A DNA stretch of 64,000 nucleotides from positions 186,001 to 250,000 of the forward strand of contig JAHNEJ010000859.1 in assembly GCA_022559845.1 (NCBI GenBank), given 5' to 3'. Positions 1 to 12,607 of the stretch are shown here, piece after piece. The first letter of the stretch is position 1. Each line of letters starts with the position of its first letter. The position numbers were made by a program, and so were the translations under genes. The notes beneath the pieces were generated by a model that was not told the origin of the DNA, made no database searches, and worked only from the letters and a program-made list of their open reading frames with translations. The DNA comes from Amorphophallus konjac (Eukaryota; Streptophyta; Magnoliopsida; Alismatales; Araceae).

Positions 1-1040
1 CTGACCGCAAGGCGGCTGGGACCCCCAAACGGCTAGTTTGACGCGCCCATGGGGTGCGTTGACTCGCCATAAATAGCGGTCAGCGGCCGGCCGCTACCAT
101 AGGGTAGCGGTCAGTCACGAGACTGCAACAAGAAGGGGCGATCTTCTCTAGACCGCAACCCCTACCGACACTTCGAAGTCAGGTAGTAGCCCCCCCAGAG
201 GGCCGCCACAAGGAGAAGGGGGCCTCAGGTACGACCGCTACCTCGATCCGAGTGTGAAATCGGCAGAAATGGCAAAAAACTCCATTCCACTCCCCAATCA
301 CCCCCAGGTGACGGGGAAAACAAAGAGGAACTCTTCCTCAGCCCTTCAAGCATCAACCCAGGCCCATAGATCAATCAAAAACCTTGAAAAACACTAGATC
401 CGATGCTCGAACCCTAAACATGGATTTTCCCTTCCCGTCATGAAACACGCCCCTCTCGACCTCTCCTCAGCCAAGAAATCACGAGAAAACAGGAAAGAGG
501 GCAAGGATCGGTCCCCCTACCTCAAGGAAGCCCAAGAACCTTCGAATCGCCGCCGATCTCCAAATCCCGATCAAACCACGAACACCACGCCCTCGCCGCA
601 AGATCACCACCGCCGCGCTCGCCTCGTCACCGCCGTCGTCACCACGCCACCGCCTCGATCCGTCGTCTGCAGCCGGAGAAGGAGGGGGCGCCGCGTCCGT
701 GCACGGGAAAGAGGGGCCAACGGTCGGGAGGGGGAGCGGGGGTTCCACGGGAGAGAAAAGGGGAGGGGGAGAGAAAAAGGGGTTTATTATATAGAAATCT
801 GGAAAAAATCTAAAAATACGAAAAATTGGGAAAAATCATTTGCCCGATCCTCGGAACATGCTCGACGCGCTGGTAACGTCCCGGAGTTGGAGAACGCACC
901 GGTTCACCCTGTACAGGGTTCTGAAGGCTCGTCAGGGAAAAACACGCGTAAAACGCAAGACACTCTCCGGGACTCTCGAAAACGATCTGAAACCCACAAA
1001 TCCCGATCCGAAGTATATCCGAAAAATTCAGAGAATTACA
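1..1040 (-). mobile_element. Antisense Ty3/gypsy (Tekay-like) LTR, truncated by window start
   Basis: Read on the minus strand, this begins at 1040 with TGTAAT and shows the same architecture as the intact Tekay-type LTR at 20969-23576: a GC-rich leader, an A/T-rich stretch near 780-830 followed by purine-rich sequence, a CG-rich segment, and RCGGYY-N7-RRCCGY inverted repeats (for example at 76-94). The sequence is clearly diverged from the other LTRs in the window, so it is a separate family or an old copy. The far end and any internal region lie outside the window, so I cannot say whether it is a solo LTR. Open frames inside it (440-1309 and opposite-strand ones) follow its GC-rich composition and are not called genes. 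Confidence 0.75.
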
Positions 1041-1554
1041 CCATCTGCCAGTCGCATGCACTCTACCCATATGGTCCTCTGTCCACCTGGTCCTCTGTTG
1101 CCCACCTTGTTCACGTGCTGGAGCGCCTTCATCAACTTTCCCAACACAACACGACATTGATCGCATGCCTCCTCTTTAACACATGCCTCCCTTTCCTGCA
1201 CGGCACATCGCTAACCACCTTCCATCATGTGAATGTGAGCAACACCAATTTCACACGTTGCTTTCCCTCAACGGCCTCCCTTCCCTGGGGAGAAATAGGC
1301 CCATTATGAATAATTTAATATTTAAGAAAAATAATATTATCAGTATAAACCTAAAAATCATGTAATCATGTAATGTCAATTTAAATATATTTCAAGTCAC
1401 ACTTATTAATTTGTGTCATATTTTAATTAATTATATGAAAATCTAAATTCAATGTGAGAATGAGATTTACTACAAAATTACATAATAAATTGCATTAAAG
1501 TCCATAAATGATGTGTGTGACGTAAATAAATATATAAAAATAAGTAATTATCAC
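1041..1554. other. Non-coding flank, no gene seen
   Basis: This is flanking DNA next to the truncated LTR. It starts with mixed composition and becomes very AT-rich from about 1310. The open frames are short, have no recognisable domain and show no splice context. I see no RNA gene or transposon terminus. Confidence 0.6.
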
Positions 1555-2665
1555 ACCCCATCTTACTCGTTGCTAGTCCTTTAGCAATGCAAACAATTAA
1601 AAATTAAAGAGCAATAAGAGTTTAAAAGGTCTCATACGTCATTTCAAGATCATCTTTCACAGAGTCAACCAAGGATCAAGACTTTGGACTCGTCAAAGCA
1701 TGCTAGCCTTACAAAAGAAATTGATGTTCTTAACTTTCTTAGAACATATCCAAAGTTCTATAACAATTGTGCTCGTGAAATCTAAATCCATGGCTAGACA
1801 ATTATATCCCTCATATTACTATTCAAGATAGGTGTATTTCAACTTTACACTTTTCAGATTAGAACGTTGAGTATGGTAGCTTTCACACTGCCTTATTTCC
1901 TCTCTCTTTTTTCATAACACATGGTGATGCATATCCCTTCTCTGTTTGACGCGAATCTCAACACTTGTCTTTGGTGAAGAGGCCCAGTTAGTAAGATCAT
2001 AGGCATTTTTCGTGATTTTTTTTCAAAACTTTCCTCACACTTTATTTGGCAGGTAGATTTTTCCAAAGTTATTTCTTCAACTGAAAAATGTAGAGTGCCA
2101 GACACCACACTAAATGGCAAAAGCCTTATCCTACTTGCTTCATTAGCGTGCATATGTAAATTTTTTTCTTTTTTTAGTGCTAATGGATTTTAGGTAATTC
2201 TAAGTCAATTTCTCGTTGCTAGAAATTAAGAATATTCTATTATCCTTCTCTTTAGGTTATTCCATTCTAGATTTTGTTTTATGAGAGCATGAACCATGAA
2301 AACTCAGTTTTTTTTCTGTAAAATAATTTTATTTTCAAATTGTGGCAATATATTGTATGTAATTTCAAAATGGGTTCCCCTCCTCCCAACTTAAATAACA
2401 TTGTCCTCAGTGGCATGAACAATATATAAAAATAGAATAATGTAGACATGAGCTTTTTGGGAAGGAAAGGTACAACCTAGGGTGTGCAGAAGTGGTCCTC
2501 CACGGGCGTCCTCATGAGTGGATACTGCAGACTCCTAAGGACACAAAAATAAAAATAACTTACTAAAAATTTAAAGAAAAATATTGGGTTATCTCCCAAC
2601 AAGTGTTAAGTTTAATATCTTTAGTCAGACACTACATGATAACCTATTCAGGGTCTCAATAGAAC
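1555..2665. mobile_element. Candidate degenerate Tat/Athila-type gypsy remnant
   Basis: Three short stretches resemble phrases that recur in the 3' non-coding part of plant Tat/Athila gypsy elements: a 'cttgttgctcgtcc'-like phrase near 1566, a 'cattgtcctca' phrase near 2400, and 'tgggttatctcccaacaag' near 2585. The resemblance comes from memory of such elements, not from an alignment. No LTR, PBS or coding frame survives, and the sequence is AT-rich and broken. It could equally be unrelated AT-rich intergenic DNA. Confidence 0.3.
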
Positions 2666-3198
2666 TTTTCATCCCTAATTAATTAGTCATAATGTGCAGG
2701 GATTTCAAATAATGATCATATATACCCTTAATTATGACCAAGGGCCTTGTGTATGAATGAAAGACTATAAATGTGTAGTAACTGTGGACGTAAAGCTCCC
2801 AAAGTCATTTTATAGACTCTCATTATTTTTTGAGATCATAGAGTGTTGCTTGGTGTTTTCCATGGCCTGAAAGCCTAATAAGGATTAATCATAAGATGAT
2901 GAGTTAATTATTTAAATCTTGAGATGATTAAATAACTAATTACATTTTAAGTGTTAATATGAAAAAGCTAAGAAAGAGTTATTAAGTTTAGTGGGTCTAA
3001 AATCACACTGACATTGAGCTTAGAGGGTCACACATATTAGGGTTATGAACGACGAGAGTATTTATGTAATTATGAACTTATGATGGTTTTTGTGAAAAGT
3101 CAAGAAGTCTATAAATAGTTGCATAGAGGAAAATAAGGGTCAAGCATCCAGGTTTTCCCTAGTCATAGTCGCCCCTTTCTCTCTCTCCTCCTTGGGAG

Positions 3199-3203
3199 GA
3201 GCA
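3199..3203. repeat. Left TSD of antisense solo LTR (GAGCA)
   Basis: GAGCA directly precedes TGTAAC at 3204. The right partner at 18509-18513 is GAACA, one G/A transition different. Confidence 0.75.
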
Positions 3204-3586
3204 TGTAACGACCCAAGATCCAGATACCGGGAATTATCCGTTACCATTCGAATTCTGGCCCGTCACTCATGAGTCGGAAGGCTCGGAATGGTTATTTAGG
3301 TGTGTGGAAGTACATTGAAGTTGAAAATATTGTTGGAAACAGCTATATAATTAGTTGTTTAAATAACAAGAAATAAATTATATTTTTAATTAATAATCTA
3401 ACTAAAGAGTCCAGTCTAACCAAGTATAGTCTACAGGGAAAGAAACGTACTTAAGTGGCGGGTACACCCCCGACACCGGCAAGCTGGCAATTACCAACCT
3501 CCGTAGTGCACCTCCGAGCCTCGAGAAGGAACCGCTACACCTGAAAATAAAGGGGTGAGTCTCATTTCATTGGCTCAGTAGGGGTC

Positions 3587-3591
3587 CCACG
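3587..3591. repeat. Left TSD of sense solo LTR (CCACG)
   Basis: CCACG precedes TGTAAG at 3592. The right partner at 16080-16084 is CCGCG. The single difference lies at a CpG and is what cytosine deamination produces. Confidence 0.75.
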
Positions 3592-4385
3592 TGTAAGACC
3601 CGGTAGATAGCGGATTCTTATCGGATTATAATATTCAATTTTTCCATGAGTTTGGAAGATTTTAATAGGCTTAATGGGCCAAGTTCAATTGAATTAGCCC
3701 ATTTGTATAAGGTTTAAAAGCTATATAGGGCATATATGCAATTTTATTTATATTAATGCCTTATTGTAAATTGGGGTTTTTTATCAAAATAATAATAATC
3801 AAAACCCTTCTTTTTTTTCTTTTCACCCATGTAGAAGGAACCTCACGGTTCCCTCTCCCTTCCCACGCACCATGCCCCTCTCTCCCCCGTGGTTCTCTCG
3901 GCGTGCGACCCCACCCGGTCGAGGGCGACTTGGAGGAGAAGACTCCGGCAAGTTCGGAGCGTCGGTGGTGAGTTCGGGCGGCCGTGAAGGCGGGCTCGTG
4001 TGATGGTGGTTTTTCTCCGTCATAGGAGGCGGGTTTAGCGCGAAGAACGGCTTCCTTTCGTGAAACCAAGTAGAGGGATGAATTCTAACTCATTTTAGGA
4101 TGCTTTTCCTTTCATTTGAATGCCCATTTACGTGTTTATGTGATAGTATTAATCAAAATCCATGGAAATAGTCATTTATGTTTTAATCCATGTAATTTGA
4201 TCCATGGCCATTGTCCTTTGTGTTTTGGATGTTTAAATGATATGGAATGAATATGTGATAGCAGGAAACAAGTTTAAAGTTGTATTCCCATCGATTTGAA
4301 TCGATTGGGAGGGGTTCCTATTGAGTTACCCCCATTTCGGGTCGTCTGGGAGGGTTGCGGTCATTTCAGAAACCATTTTTAGTTG

Positions 4386-4715
4386 GGAATAGGCGGTGGA
4401 AGTATAGCATTCCGGAACAGACCGCTACTGTCAGAAAGCGGCCACCTCTCTGACCGCCTATGAGCAATAACGGCCTAGTTCAGATCGCCACACTCCTTTT
4501 AACTATTGAGGCGATGAGAGTTTAGCGGCCTAGATCGGACCGCTAATGTCATGGGACGGCCAGCCGCGTGACCGCCACATGACCGGAGCGGCCCAGTCCA
4601 GACCGCCATTCTCTTTCAGCCGGTGTACAGCGTTGGTAGGTTAGCGGCCATAGGCTAGCCGCTATTGTCAGTGAAACGGCTAGTCGCCTGACCGTTGCGG
4701 CCCAGCCCAGACCGC
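4386..4715 (+). repeat. Inverted-repeat array in sense solo LTR
   Basis: About eight short inverted repeats of the form RCGGYY-N7/8-RRCCGY occur here, for example at 4525-4543, 4588-4606 and 4697-4715. The same architecture is seen in the intact Tekay LTRs (21882-22458), but the spacers differ. Confidence 0.75.
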
Positions 4716-5428
4716 TAGGTTCCTACATTTTGTAAATTTAACCAAATCTATTTAATTATGTGTTTAATGCTGCATATTTGATATGTTTACACATTTTAAT
4801 ATACTGTGGCATGTTTTTATCCCAGTAGAGTTTATTTCTATTTCCATGGGAATTGAGCCACTAGTCGTAGCCCGACTACCTTTAATGTTGGCCCACCTGG
4901 GGGAGGTGGCGGGGCAATCCTGGTGTACGGTTTTTAGGTTAGTTTCCGTGGGCCCCCATGCTTTGCAGTAGCGTCCTACTATGGGGGGAAACTAGCTAGA
5001 GGCCTAACTCAAGACATTGAGCTTGTGTGTGCACACGTGGTCAGGGGCGTGGACTTGCGCTGACGAGCGTGACCCTGACTAGTCCTTATCTTGGTTATAG
5101 TTACGGTGTCTCGATTATCGTGTTCGAGGCGAGTGGGAGACACCCAAGATGCAGTGTAAGTTGTTAGTGGACGCGTCTGGTCTTTCTTATAGTGGTTTTT
5201 CTTCTCTCGTCACTTGGTCTGTGGAAATTTGACTCTAATGGTGAACGAATGATTCTCATGTGTAATTATGTAGTAGTTAGCATGATTTATTCGTATTATC
5301 AATCTTCTTTAAATTACTAGTCCTGTATAGCTTTCTTCAATTGTTAAAGTTGCATGCCAGTTAGTTATTCCTTTGAATTTAACTGTTTCGCCTGCACTTT
5401 TAGCTGCGAGGTAGGGATCTGTGGAACC

Positions 5429-5433
5429 CCTAC
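5429..5433. repeat. Left TSD of Sirevirus (CCTAC)
   Basis: CCTAC directly precedes the LTR TG at 5434 and is repeated exactly at 15693-15697 after the 3' LTR. Confidence 0.92.
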
Positions 5434-6699
5434 TGTTGAGTCTCCGTGAGTGATTTTGATGATAACAAAACTCTGAGTGGAGGTTTTATCTCGGCCCGTG
5501 TTATTAGCTCTTTATATAAAGTTATGGGGTTCAAGTTTAAACTCATAAATTTCAATTAACTCAATGTGTTCTAAATTAAGTTAATTCTATTTAACCTAAC
5601 CCCAAGATGCTTGTCACATTCATTCACTTAAAGCCCTTATCATCTTGACCTAGTTCTCCGGGCTAACAACTTAGTTTTGCAGGTCCAGGCCATTTCGGTC
5701 GACCAGGACCATAGGCCCGGTCGACCAGTTTTTCCAGAGATGAAAAGTGACAAGTTTTACAGGTTTCGGTCGACCAGGACCCTATGACCGGTCGACCGGT
5801 TTTTCCAGCAACCAAAAACTCTGAGAGTTACAGGTTTCGATCGACCACCCTGAAATTTCGGTCGACCAGAATTCCCGAGGCCGCCTTTTGTTGACTTTTG
5901 GTTCTAGCTCGAAAAGCGGGACTTTCTCCCAATTGTTTAAGCCCTTTGGTCTCAGTCTTGGAGTGATTTATGGATTTGGTTTGGGGACTTGTCTCCTGAC
6001 CTTCCTAGAGCTATAAAATATCTCCTTGGGGTCATAAACCCTAGGCTTTTTAAGAAAACAAGAAGGAGAGGCTGTCAAGAGAGAGGGTGCTGATACTGTT
6101 CACGTGAACAGTGATCCGAGAGGAATTCTTCATCCACAAGCTGAAGCTTTCAAGAGTAAATCTACATCCAAATCAAGTGAAGAGCAAGCCAAGAGCAAGC
6201 TTCATCCAATACTATCTTCATCCACTAAGGGGGAGCCTGATCTATGTTCTCACTTCTTGTTTACGTCTCTTCCATTCATGTTTGAGCCGATTCGTGCTTC
6301 TCTTGTAATATTCAAGCATTTGTGTGAGTGGATCTAGAAAGATCCGTGTGTGTGTGTGTTTCGTTGTCTATCTTTGTTTTTGTGTGACCGTGCCCTTGCA
6401 CTTTAGTGGGAGTTCTATACTCCTCACGTGTGTGTGTGGTTGATTTTCGTCTTGTATTTCTCTACAAGATAGTGTGTGGATCCTCAACGTGTGTGAGGGG
6501 TGGACGTAGGTTGCTGTTGTTGCAGCCGAACCACCTAAAAATCGTTGTCTTCTGTATGGTTTGATCCATATCTTCTACCTCCATTCCCTTTAGTTCAGTT
6601 CTTCATTGCATTATCCTTTTATCCAGCTTTAGTTCATTAATTTTTATAAATACCCAATTCACCCCCCCCTCTTGGGTGCCATTTAATCTCGGGACTTTA
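5434..6699 (+). repeat. Sirevirus 5' LTR
   Basis: It runs from TGTTGAGTCTCC to GGGACTTTA. A TATA-like 'gctataaaatatc' lies near 6011. GGTCGACC palindromes are clustered at about 5697-5872. The end is TA where the 3' LTR has CA, a single transition. Confidence 0.92.
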
Positions 6700-6701
6700 A
6701 T

Positions 6702-6713
6702 TGGTATCAGAGC
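6702..6713 (+). other. Primer binding site (tRNA-iMet type)
   Basis: TGGTATCAGAGC, the standard plant PBS complementary to the 3' end of initiator methionine tRNA, lies two bases after the 5' LTR. Confidence 0.92.
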
Positions 6714-6756
6714 TATGGCTCTTTCCCTTCAGATCTAACGATCTAGAGTAAGATAA

Positions 6757-8587
6757 ATGGCAAACAAGGGTATGATGCCGAGGGTCACTCCATCAACCGC
6801 CGTCCCTTCTTTGACGGTTCAAACTACTCGTACTGGAAAAACAGACTGCATGTCTTTCTGAGGGCTCAAGAGTACGTAGTTTGGAGAGTTGTGGACAAGG
6901 GTCCTCATAAACTCGGGAATGATGAAGATAAATGGACACCTGAGGAAATCAAGAATGCACCGCTAATTACAATGCCATGAATATTATGCAATGTGCAATA
7001 CATACTAATGAATTCTCTCGTGTGTCTATGTGCAGCTCGGCCAAAGAAATGTGGGATAAGCTGCGAATCATATACGAGGGAAATTCAGAGGTCAAGGAAA
7101 CCAAGGCAAATCTCCTAGTCACTGACTATGAGCTATTTAAGATGAAACCTGAAAAAACCATCTCGGAGATGTTTGCAACGTTGACAAAGATCACAAATGG
7201 TCTTAAAAGTCTCGGGAAGGAATACTCAAACTCCGACCTTGTGAGGAAGGTGTTGAGGTCCCTATCGTCGGCTTGGCACACAAAGGCCACGGTAATTGAA
7301 GACTCAAAGAACCTGTCTACGCTCATCTTGGACAAACTCATAGGGTCACTCATGACCGATGAGATAAATATAAAGAGGACAGTTGATGAAGACATCAAGA
7401 AGAAAAAGGTCATTAGATTGAAAGCTCATCACTCGGATGACGAATTTCAAGAAGGTGAATCAAATGACGGAAGCAATGAAGAGGAAGAATTGGCGATGAT
7501 AACTCACCAAGTGATGAGATTTCTGAGGAAGAAGAGAAACTTTCAGGGAAACTACAGAAAGGGGCAAAGAAAGCCCACGCAAACCAAAGGCGAATCAAGC
7601 AAGCCAAGTAGCATCATATGCTACGAATGCAAGAAGCCTGGGCACATGAGAGGTGAATGTCCAGATCTGAAAAAGAAATTCAAGAAGGAGAATTTCAAGA
7701 AACCCAAAGCCATGGTCGCCACTTGGAGTGACGAAGAAGATGAACCATCTGATGAAGAAATCCAGGAACTCGTGGAAAGCCTGTGTCTCATGGCACATGA
7801 AGATGAATCTACGGAGGTAAACTCTGACCCTGATTTCATTTCCAATGAACAATGAGAATCTGAATATGAAAAATTGTACACGAAATACAAGAAAATCAGA
7901 TCTGAAAATAAAACTCTCAAAAAGAAACTTGATGACTTGTCACATGAAGATATCTTTGTCAAGTTTGAGAAACTAGAACATGAATGGTTTGAGGCTACGG
8001 AAGAAAAGGAAAGTCCATTACAAACAATTTTAGACTGTGATAAAGCCAAAGAGGGACTATCCTGCAAAATAGTTGAAATGGAGAAAGCATGTGAAAAGAT
8101 CAAAATTGAAGAACAGATTCTGAAATCCACAAACTCAAAACTTAAAGAAAAGAGTATGAGCTTAGAAAAAGAAGTGGCTGATCTCCAATTCACATTGTCA
8201 AGATTTGTTAAGGGCAAGCAAAATCTAGATAATTTGTTGGGAGTTAAAATCAATTTTCAAAAGGAAGGTCTTGGATACACTCCTCAAAACAGAAAATCTT
8301 TTGAGCATAAGATCACCACATCCCTTGTTCATGAAAAAGACGAAAACCATGCTTCATGTTCCAAGCCTGAACCAAAACATGCTCAACCCAAACCACGATA
8401 GTTTCAAAGAAAATTTGTACGTGTTAATTATTATCATTGTGGTAGATTTGGTCATGCTATTGCAAATTGCTGGTTCAGACAAAGCCCATCTAGAAATCAT
8501 GTTTTTTGGACCAAGAAGAGATATACCAAGAACTGGACTAACTCCTACGGACCCAAACTAGATTGGGTACCAAAAATAATTGCATGA
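6757..8587 (+). pseudogene. gag: Sirevirus gag (nucleocapsid/capsid), broken
   Basis: The ATG at 6757 is followed by a frame change before about 6780, and there is another near 6960. From there a single frame runs on. It contains the copia capsid region (UBN2-like, about 6980-7400), an intact zinc knuckle C-x2-C-x4-H-x4-C at about 7619-7660, an acidic stretch, a long Lys/Glu-rich coiled coil (7874-8260), and a second knuckle-like CGRFGH motif near 8440 that lacks its first cysteine. In-frame stops are TGA 7853-7855, TAG 8399-8401 and TGA 8585-8587. The long coiled-coil tail is typical of Sirevirus Gag, which is reported to contact host proteins. The reading frame continues into pol without a shift. 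Confidence 0.88.
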
Positions 8588-11500
8588 GAATTTTTCTTTT
8601 TACAGATATGTCTTGAAGCCAGGGGGAGCAAATGATACTTGGACAACGACTGTTCAAGGCATATGACAGGGGACAAGAAAGTGTTATCTACACTGCAAGA
8701 CAATGGTGGAGGTTCAGTTGTCTTTGGAGGTCAAGACAAAGGTAAAATCGTTGGAATTGGCAACATTGGTGAGAATTCTGAAATTCTTATTGAAGATGTG
8801 CTTTTGGTGAGAGGTTTAAACCATAATATCCTTAGTATAAGCCAATTGTGCGATAAGGGTTTTAAAGTTATTTTTGATGAAACCCACTGCATTGTCTTGA
8901 ACAAAAACACAAATGAGATCAAATTTCTTGGAAAAAGGAATAACAATGTCTATACTGTTGATCTTGATAATGTTTCTTGTGATGATCTCTGCTTGGTTGT
9001 GAACAATCATGAAAATGCATGGTTATGGCACCGAAGGTTAGGACATGCTAGTTTTGGAGTTATCTCTAAATTGTCTAGACATGACCTAGTGTATGGACTA
9101 CCAAAATTAAAATTTGAAAGTGATAGAATCTTTGAAGCTTGCACAAAAGGTAAGCAAACACGGATTTCCTTCAAAAACAAAAACATTGTTTCTTCCGCTA
9201 GGCCCTTGGAACTATTGCATCTTGATCTTTTTGGTCCTACTAAAACATCTAGCCTAGGAGGAAAACCCTATGGCTTTGTGATTGTTGATGACTTTTCAAG
9301 GTTTACATGGGTGCTCTTCATAGCAAATAAAAATGATGCCGTGATGGAATTTCAAGTTTTCTGCAGGAAAGTTCGGAATGATAAAGGCTATCTCATTACC
9401 ACCATTCAAAGTGATCACGGTGGAGAATTTGAGAATCATGACTTCTGCAAGTTCTGTGAGGATCAAGGATACACGCACAACTTTTCATCACCACGGACGC
9501 CTCAACAAAATGGAGTGGTGGAAAGGAAAAACAGAACCTTGATTAACATGGCGCGAACCATGTTAAGTGAGAATTCCTTACCCAAGTACTTCTGGGCCGA
9601 AGCGGTAAGTACAACGTGTTACATCATCAACAGGGCAATGGTAAGGCCCATCCTAAAGAAAACTCCTTATGAGCTGTACAAGGGTAAGAAACCTAACATT
9701 TCTCATCTTAAACCTTTTGGATGCTCATGTTTTATCCTGAACAACGGTAAGTCTAATCTAGGAAAGTTTGATGAGAAAAGTGACAAAGGAATTTTCCTAG
9801 GCTATGCACTTAACTCTAGAGCCTACCGTTTGTTCAATAAGAGGACCTTAGTTGTAGAAGAAAGTCCTCATGTAATTTTTGATGAATCTGAGTTAAAGCT
9901 AACAAATCAATCTGTCCAAATTGTGGATGCAGATGAGGATCCCAAAGGTCGGAACGATGTCAAGGGCAAGAATGAGCCAACCGAAGATGGATCAAGCAAA
10001 AGTGAAGAAGATGAGGATCCCTCAATTGAAACACTTCAGGAGCAGCAAGTGCAACATCCGGATCTGCCAAGACCATCCACTCTTCTGAAGGATCACCCCA
10101 CTGTGAACATTATAGGTAATCCTGAAGACGGGGTAAGAACTAGGTCCTCTCTAAGGCAAGTAGAAAAGGAGGACTTGATTGCTTTAATTTCTCAAGAGGA
10201 GCCTAAGGACATTCTTGATGCTTTGCAAAATGACTCCTGGATCCAAGCTATGCATGAAGAGTTGCATCAATTTGAAAGAAGCAAAGTGTGGACTCTTGTG
10301 CCTCGACCTAGGGATCAGCCGGTAATAGGAACCCGATGGGTCTTCAGAAACAAGCTGAATGACAAGGGTATGGTGGTAAGGAATAAGGCTCGGCTTGTAG
10401 CCAAGGGGTATAGCCAAGAGATGGGGATTGATTTTGATGAATCTTTTACCCTAGTTGCTAGGCTAGAAGCAGTCCGGATTTTATTGTCATTTGCTTGCTC
10501 ATTGAACTTCAAATTGTTTCAAATGGATGTCAAATCTGCCTTTCTTAACGGGTATATCAAAGAGGATGTTTTTATAGAACAACCTCCAGGCTTTGAAGAC
10601 TCCAAGCACCCACGACATGTGTACAAGCTCCAAAAAGTATTGTACGGGCTTAAGCAGGCACCAAGGGCATGGTACGAAAGGCTTACTTCCTTTCTGACTG
10701 AAAATGGGTTCAAAAGAGGTAAGGTTGATCAAACACTCTTCACAAGAAAATCAGGTAAAGAGATACTGGTAGTTCAAGTGTATGTTGATGACATAATCTT
10801 TGGAGCTACTAACAATGCCCTATGTGATGAATTTGTAAGAATAATACAAGGAGAGTTTGAAATGAGCTTAATGGGTGAACTAACCTTCTTTCTTGGTTTA
10901 CAGGTAAAACAAACGCCCGAAGGCATCTTCATAAACCAAGCCAAGTATACGATAGAACTGTTGAAAAAATATGGGATGGCATAAGCAAAACCCATATCAA
11001 CTCCGATAGCCACAACCACGAAGTTGGACAAGAATGAAAATGGTAAAACAGTAGATCCTACACTGTTTCGAGGTATGATCGGATCTCTACTGTATTTAAC
11101 TGCATGTCACCCTGACATTCAATATAGTGTGTGTCTGTGTCCTCGCTTTCAATCATGTCCTAAAGAATCACATCTCATGGCTGTTAAAAGGATCTTTCGG
11201 TATTTGATTGGCACACTAGACTTTGGCTTGTGGTTTCCAATCGGCAGCTCTTTTGATTTGATTGCATATACCGATGTCGATTATGCTGGTTGCATTGTTG
11301 ATCGGAAAAGTACTAGTGGGTACTGTCAGTTTCTTGGTGGTTGCCTAGTCTCTTGGGCCTCCAAGAAACAACATTCAGTAGCTCTCTCAACGGCCGAGGC
11401 TGAGTATGTAGCCGCCGGAAGTTGTGGAGCCCAAGTACTTTGGATCAAAAATCAATTGCTTGATTTGGATATTGAGATAAAGAGTGTTCCAGTTTTATGT

Positions 11501-11737
11501 GACAATACAGGTGCAATCAGTCTTTCTAAAAACCGTGTTCAGCATTCTAGAACCAAGCATATAGACATTCGACACCATTTCTTGAGAGATCATGTAGGTA
11601 AAGGGATTTTTGAACTGCATTTCATTGATACTCATAATCAGCTGGCTGATATCTTCACCAAGCCCTTAAACCAGGAGTAATTCAACATAATTAGAAGGGA
11701 GCTTGGCATGTGCAAGGGTGAGGGCATTTACACGTAA
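8588..11737 (+). pseudogene. pol: Sirevirus pol (protease, integrase, reverse transcriptase, RNase H), broken
   Basis: The same frame as gag holds, in order: a protease active-site region near 8636-8665, where the expected Asp-Ser-Gly reads Asp-Asn-Asp; an integrase HHCC finger (WHRRLGH near 9027) whose first cysteine is Phe; the integrase D,D,E core (LHLDLFGP, QSDHGGEF, ERKNRT); RT with MDVKSAFLNG and the YVDD catalytic motif near 10780; and RNase H with DYAG and STAEAEYVA. Stops within the frame are TGA 8633-8635, TAA 10982-10984 and TAA 11678-11680, with the natural end at 11735-11737. No frameshift is visible over more than 3 kb, so decay has been by point mutation. Confidence 0.92.
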
Positions 11738-12607
11738 GTCTGCATTAGGATGAGTGGTGATCAGAAGCATAACGGGTAGATAGTGTGATTTGCATATCCA
11801 TGTCGTGTGTTTTTCTTTTCTCTGTTAGTTACCTTAACTCTTGTGTGTTTATATTATTTTATCTTTATAGCCCTCCTTGAAAGCTTCTAAGACCTTATAC
11901 TCCTTGTCAAATAAATGTGGACAATTGACCTAGGGACACTCGTCAGTCACTGAGGGGGAGCTTTCAGAAAAACCTCGTTGGTTGATTCTTTGGTTATTCC
12001 TTACTGAAATTCTCCCCAAATAAAAATAAAGAAAAGAACGAAAAGGAAAAGAAAGAAAACAAAAAAAAAAAATTGAAAGAAAAATATGAGGGGTTGAATA
12101 CTTTTTGTGATGGGAGCTCGAGCAGAGAGGAGTTCTGGAGGCTTCCCTTACCCAACTTGTCAAAAAAAGGGGGGTAAAAGAAATTTTTTCTTGGGCTCTT
12201 GACCATTTCCGGTCGACCGACCAACCCGGCCCGGTCGATCGAAACCGACGACCGGCCCAACTGGGATTCGACCGCCCCCCTTTTTAAAGGGGTTTTCACC
12301 CTCTCTCACCTCATTCCACTTCATTCCTTCTCTCTCCCACATACTCTAAAAACCCTAGAACACCAACCCTTCCTCTCTCAAGCCTTCAAACCTCCCCATT
12401 CCTCCATCCGCACAATCTCTGTCGGATTCGTCACCACTCCGGGACGTGATCTCCGCGGGCGATCGTGCTGCCACCAACCTCCTTCCTCGGTTTCAGAGCG
12501 TGGGGAACGATCTTCCAGGGCTCCAGGAGTGTTCTTTGGTCCATCTCCATCTCAAGGGTAGACCTCCTTCATCTCGAAGGTTTCCACCGCCGGTTTCCTT
12601 GCCTAAG
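11738..12607 (+). other. Sirevirus pol-to-third-ORF spacer
   Basis: Non-coding spacer inside the element. It holds 'gagggggag' (11951), an A-rich run at 12059-12070 and a CG-rich patch at 12209-12260 with GGTCGACC-type palindromes like those of the LTR. In this position Sireviruses carry polypurine and palindromic motifs plus the leader of the third ORF. Confidence 0.6.

Noticed and set aside
440..1309. Open frames of up to 289 codons at the window start
   Set aside because: They lie in GC-rich LTR sequence, overlap on both strands and extend past the LTR end. No domain is visible.
3756..4069. Short frames near the TATA-like region of the sense solo LTR
   Set aside because: They fall inside the LTR leader, overlap each other on opposite strands and carry no domain.
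12199..12561. 120-codon frame upstream of the Sirevirus third ORF
   Set aside because: It is in a different frame from all other Sirevirus coding regions, and its composition reflects the CG-rich leader.
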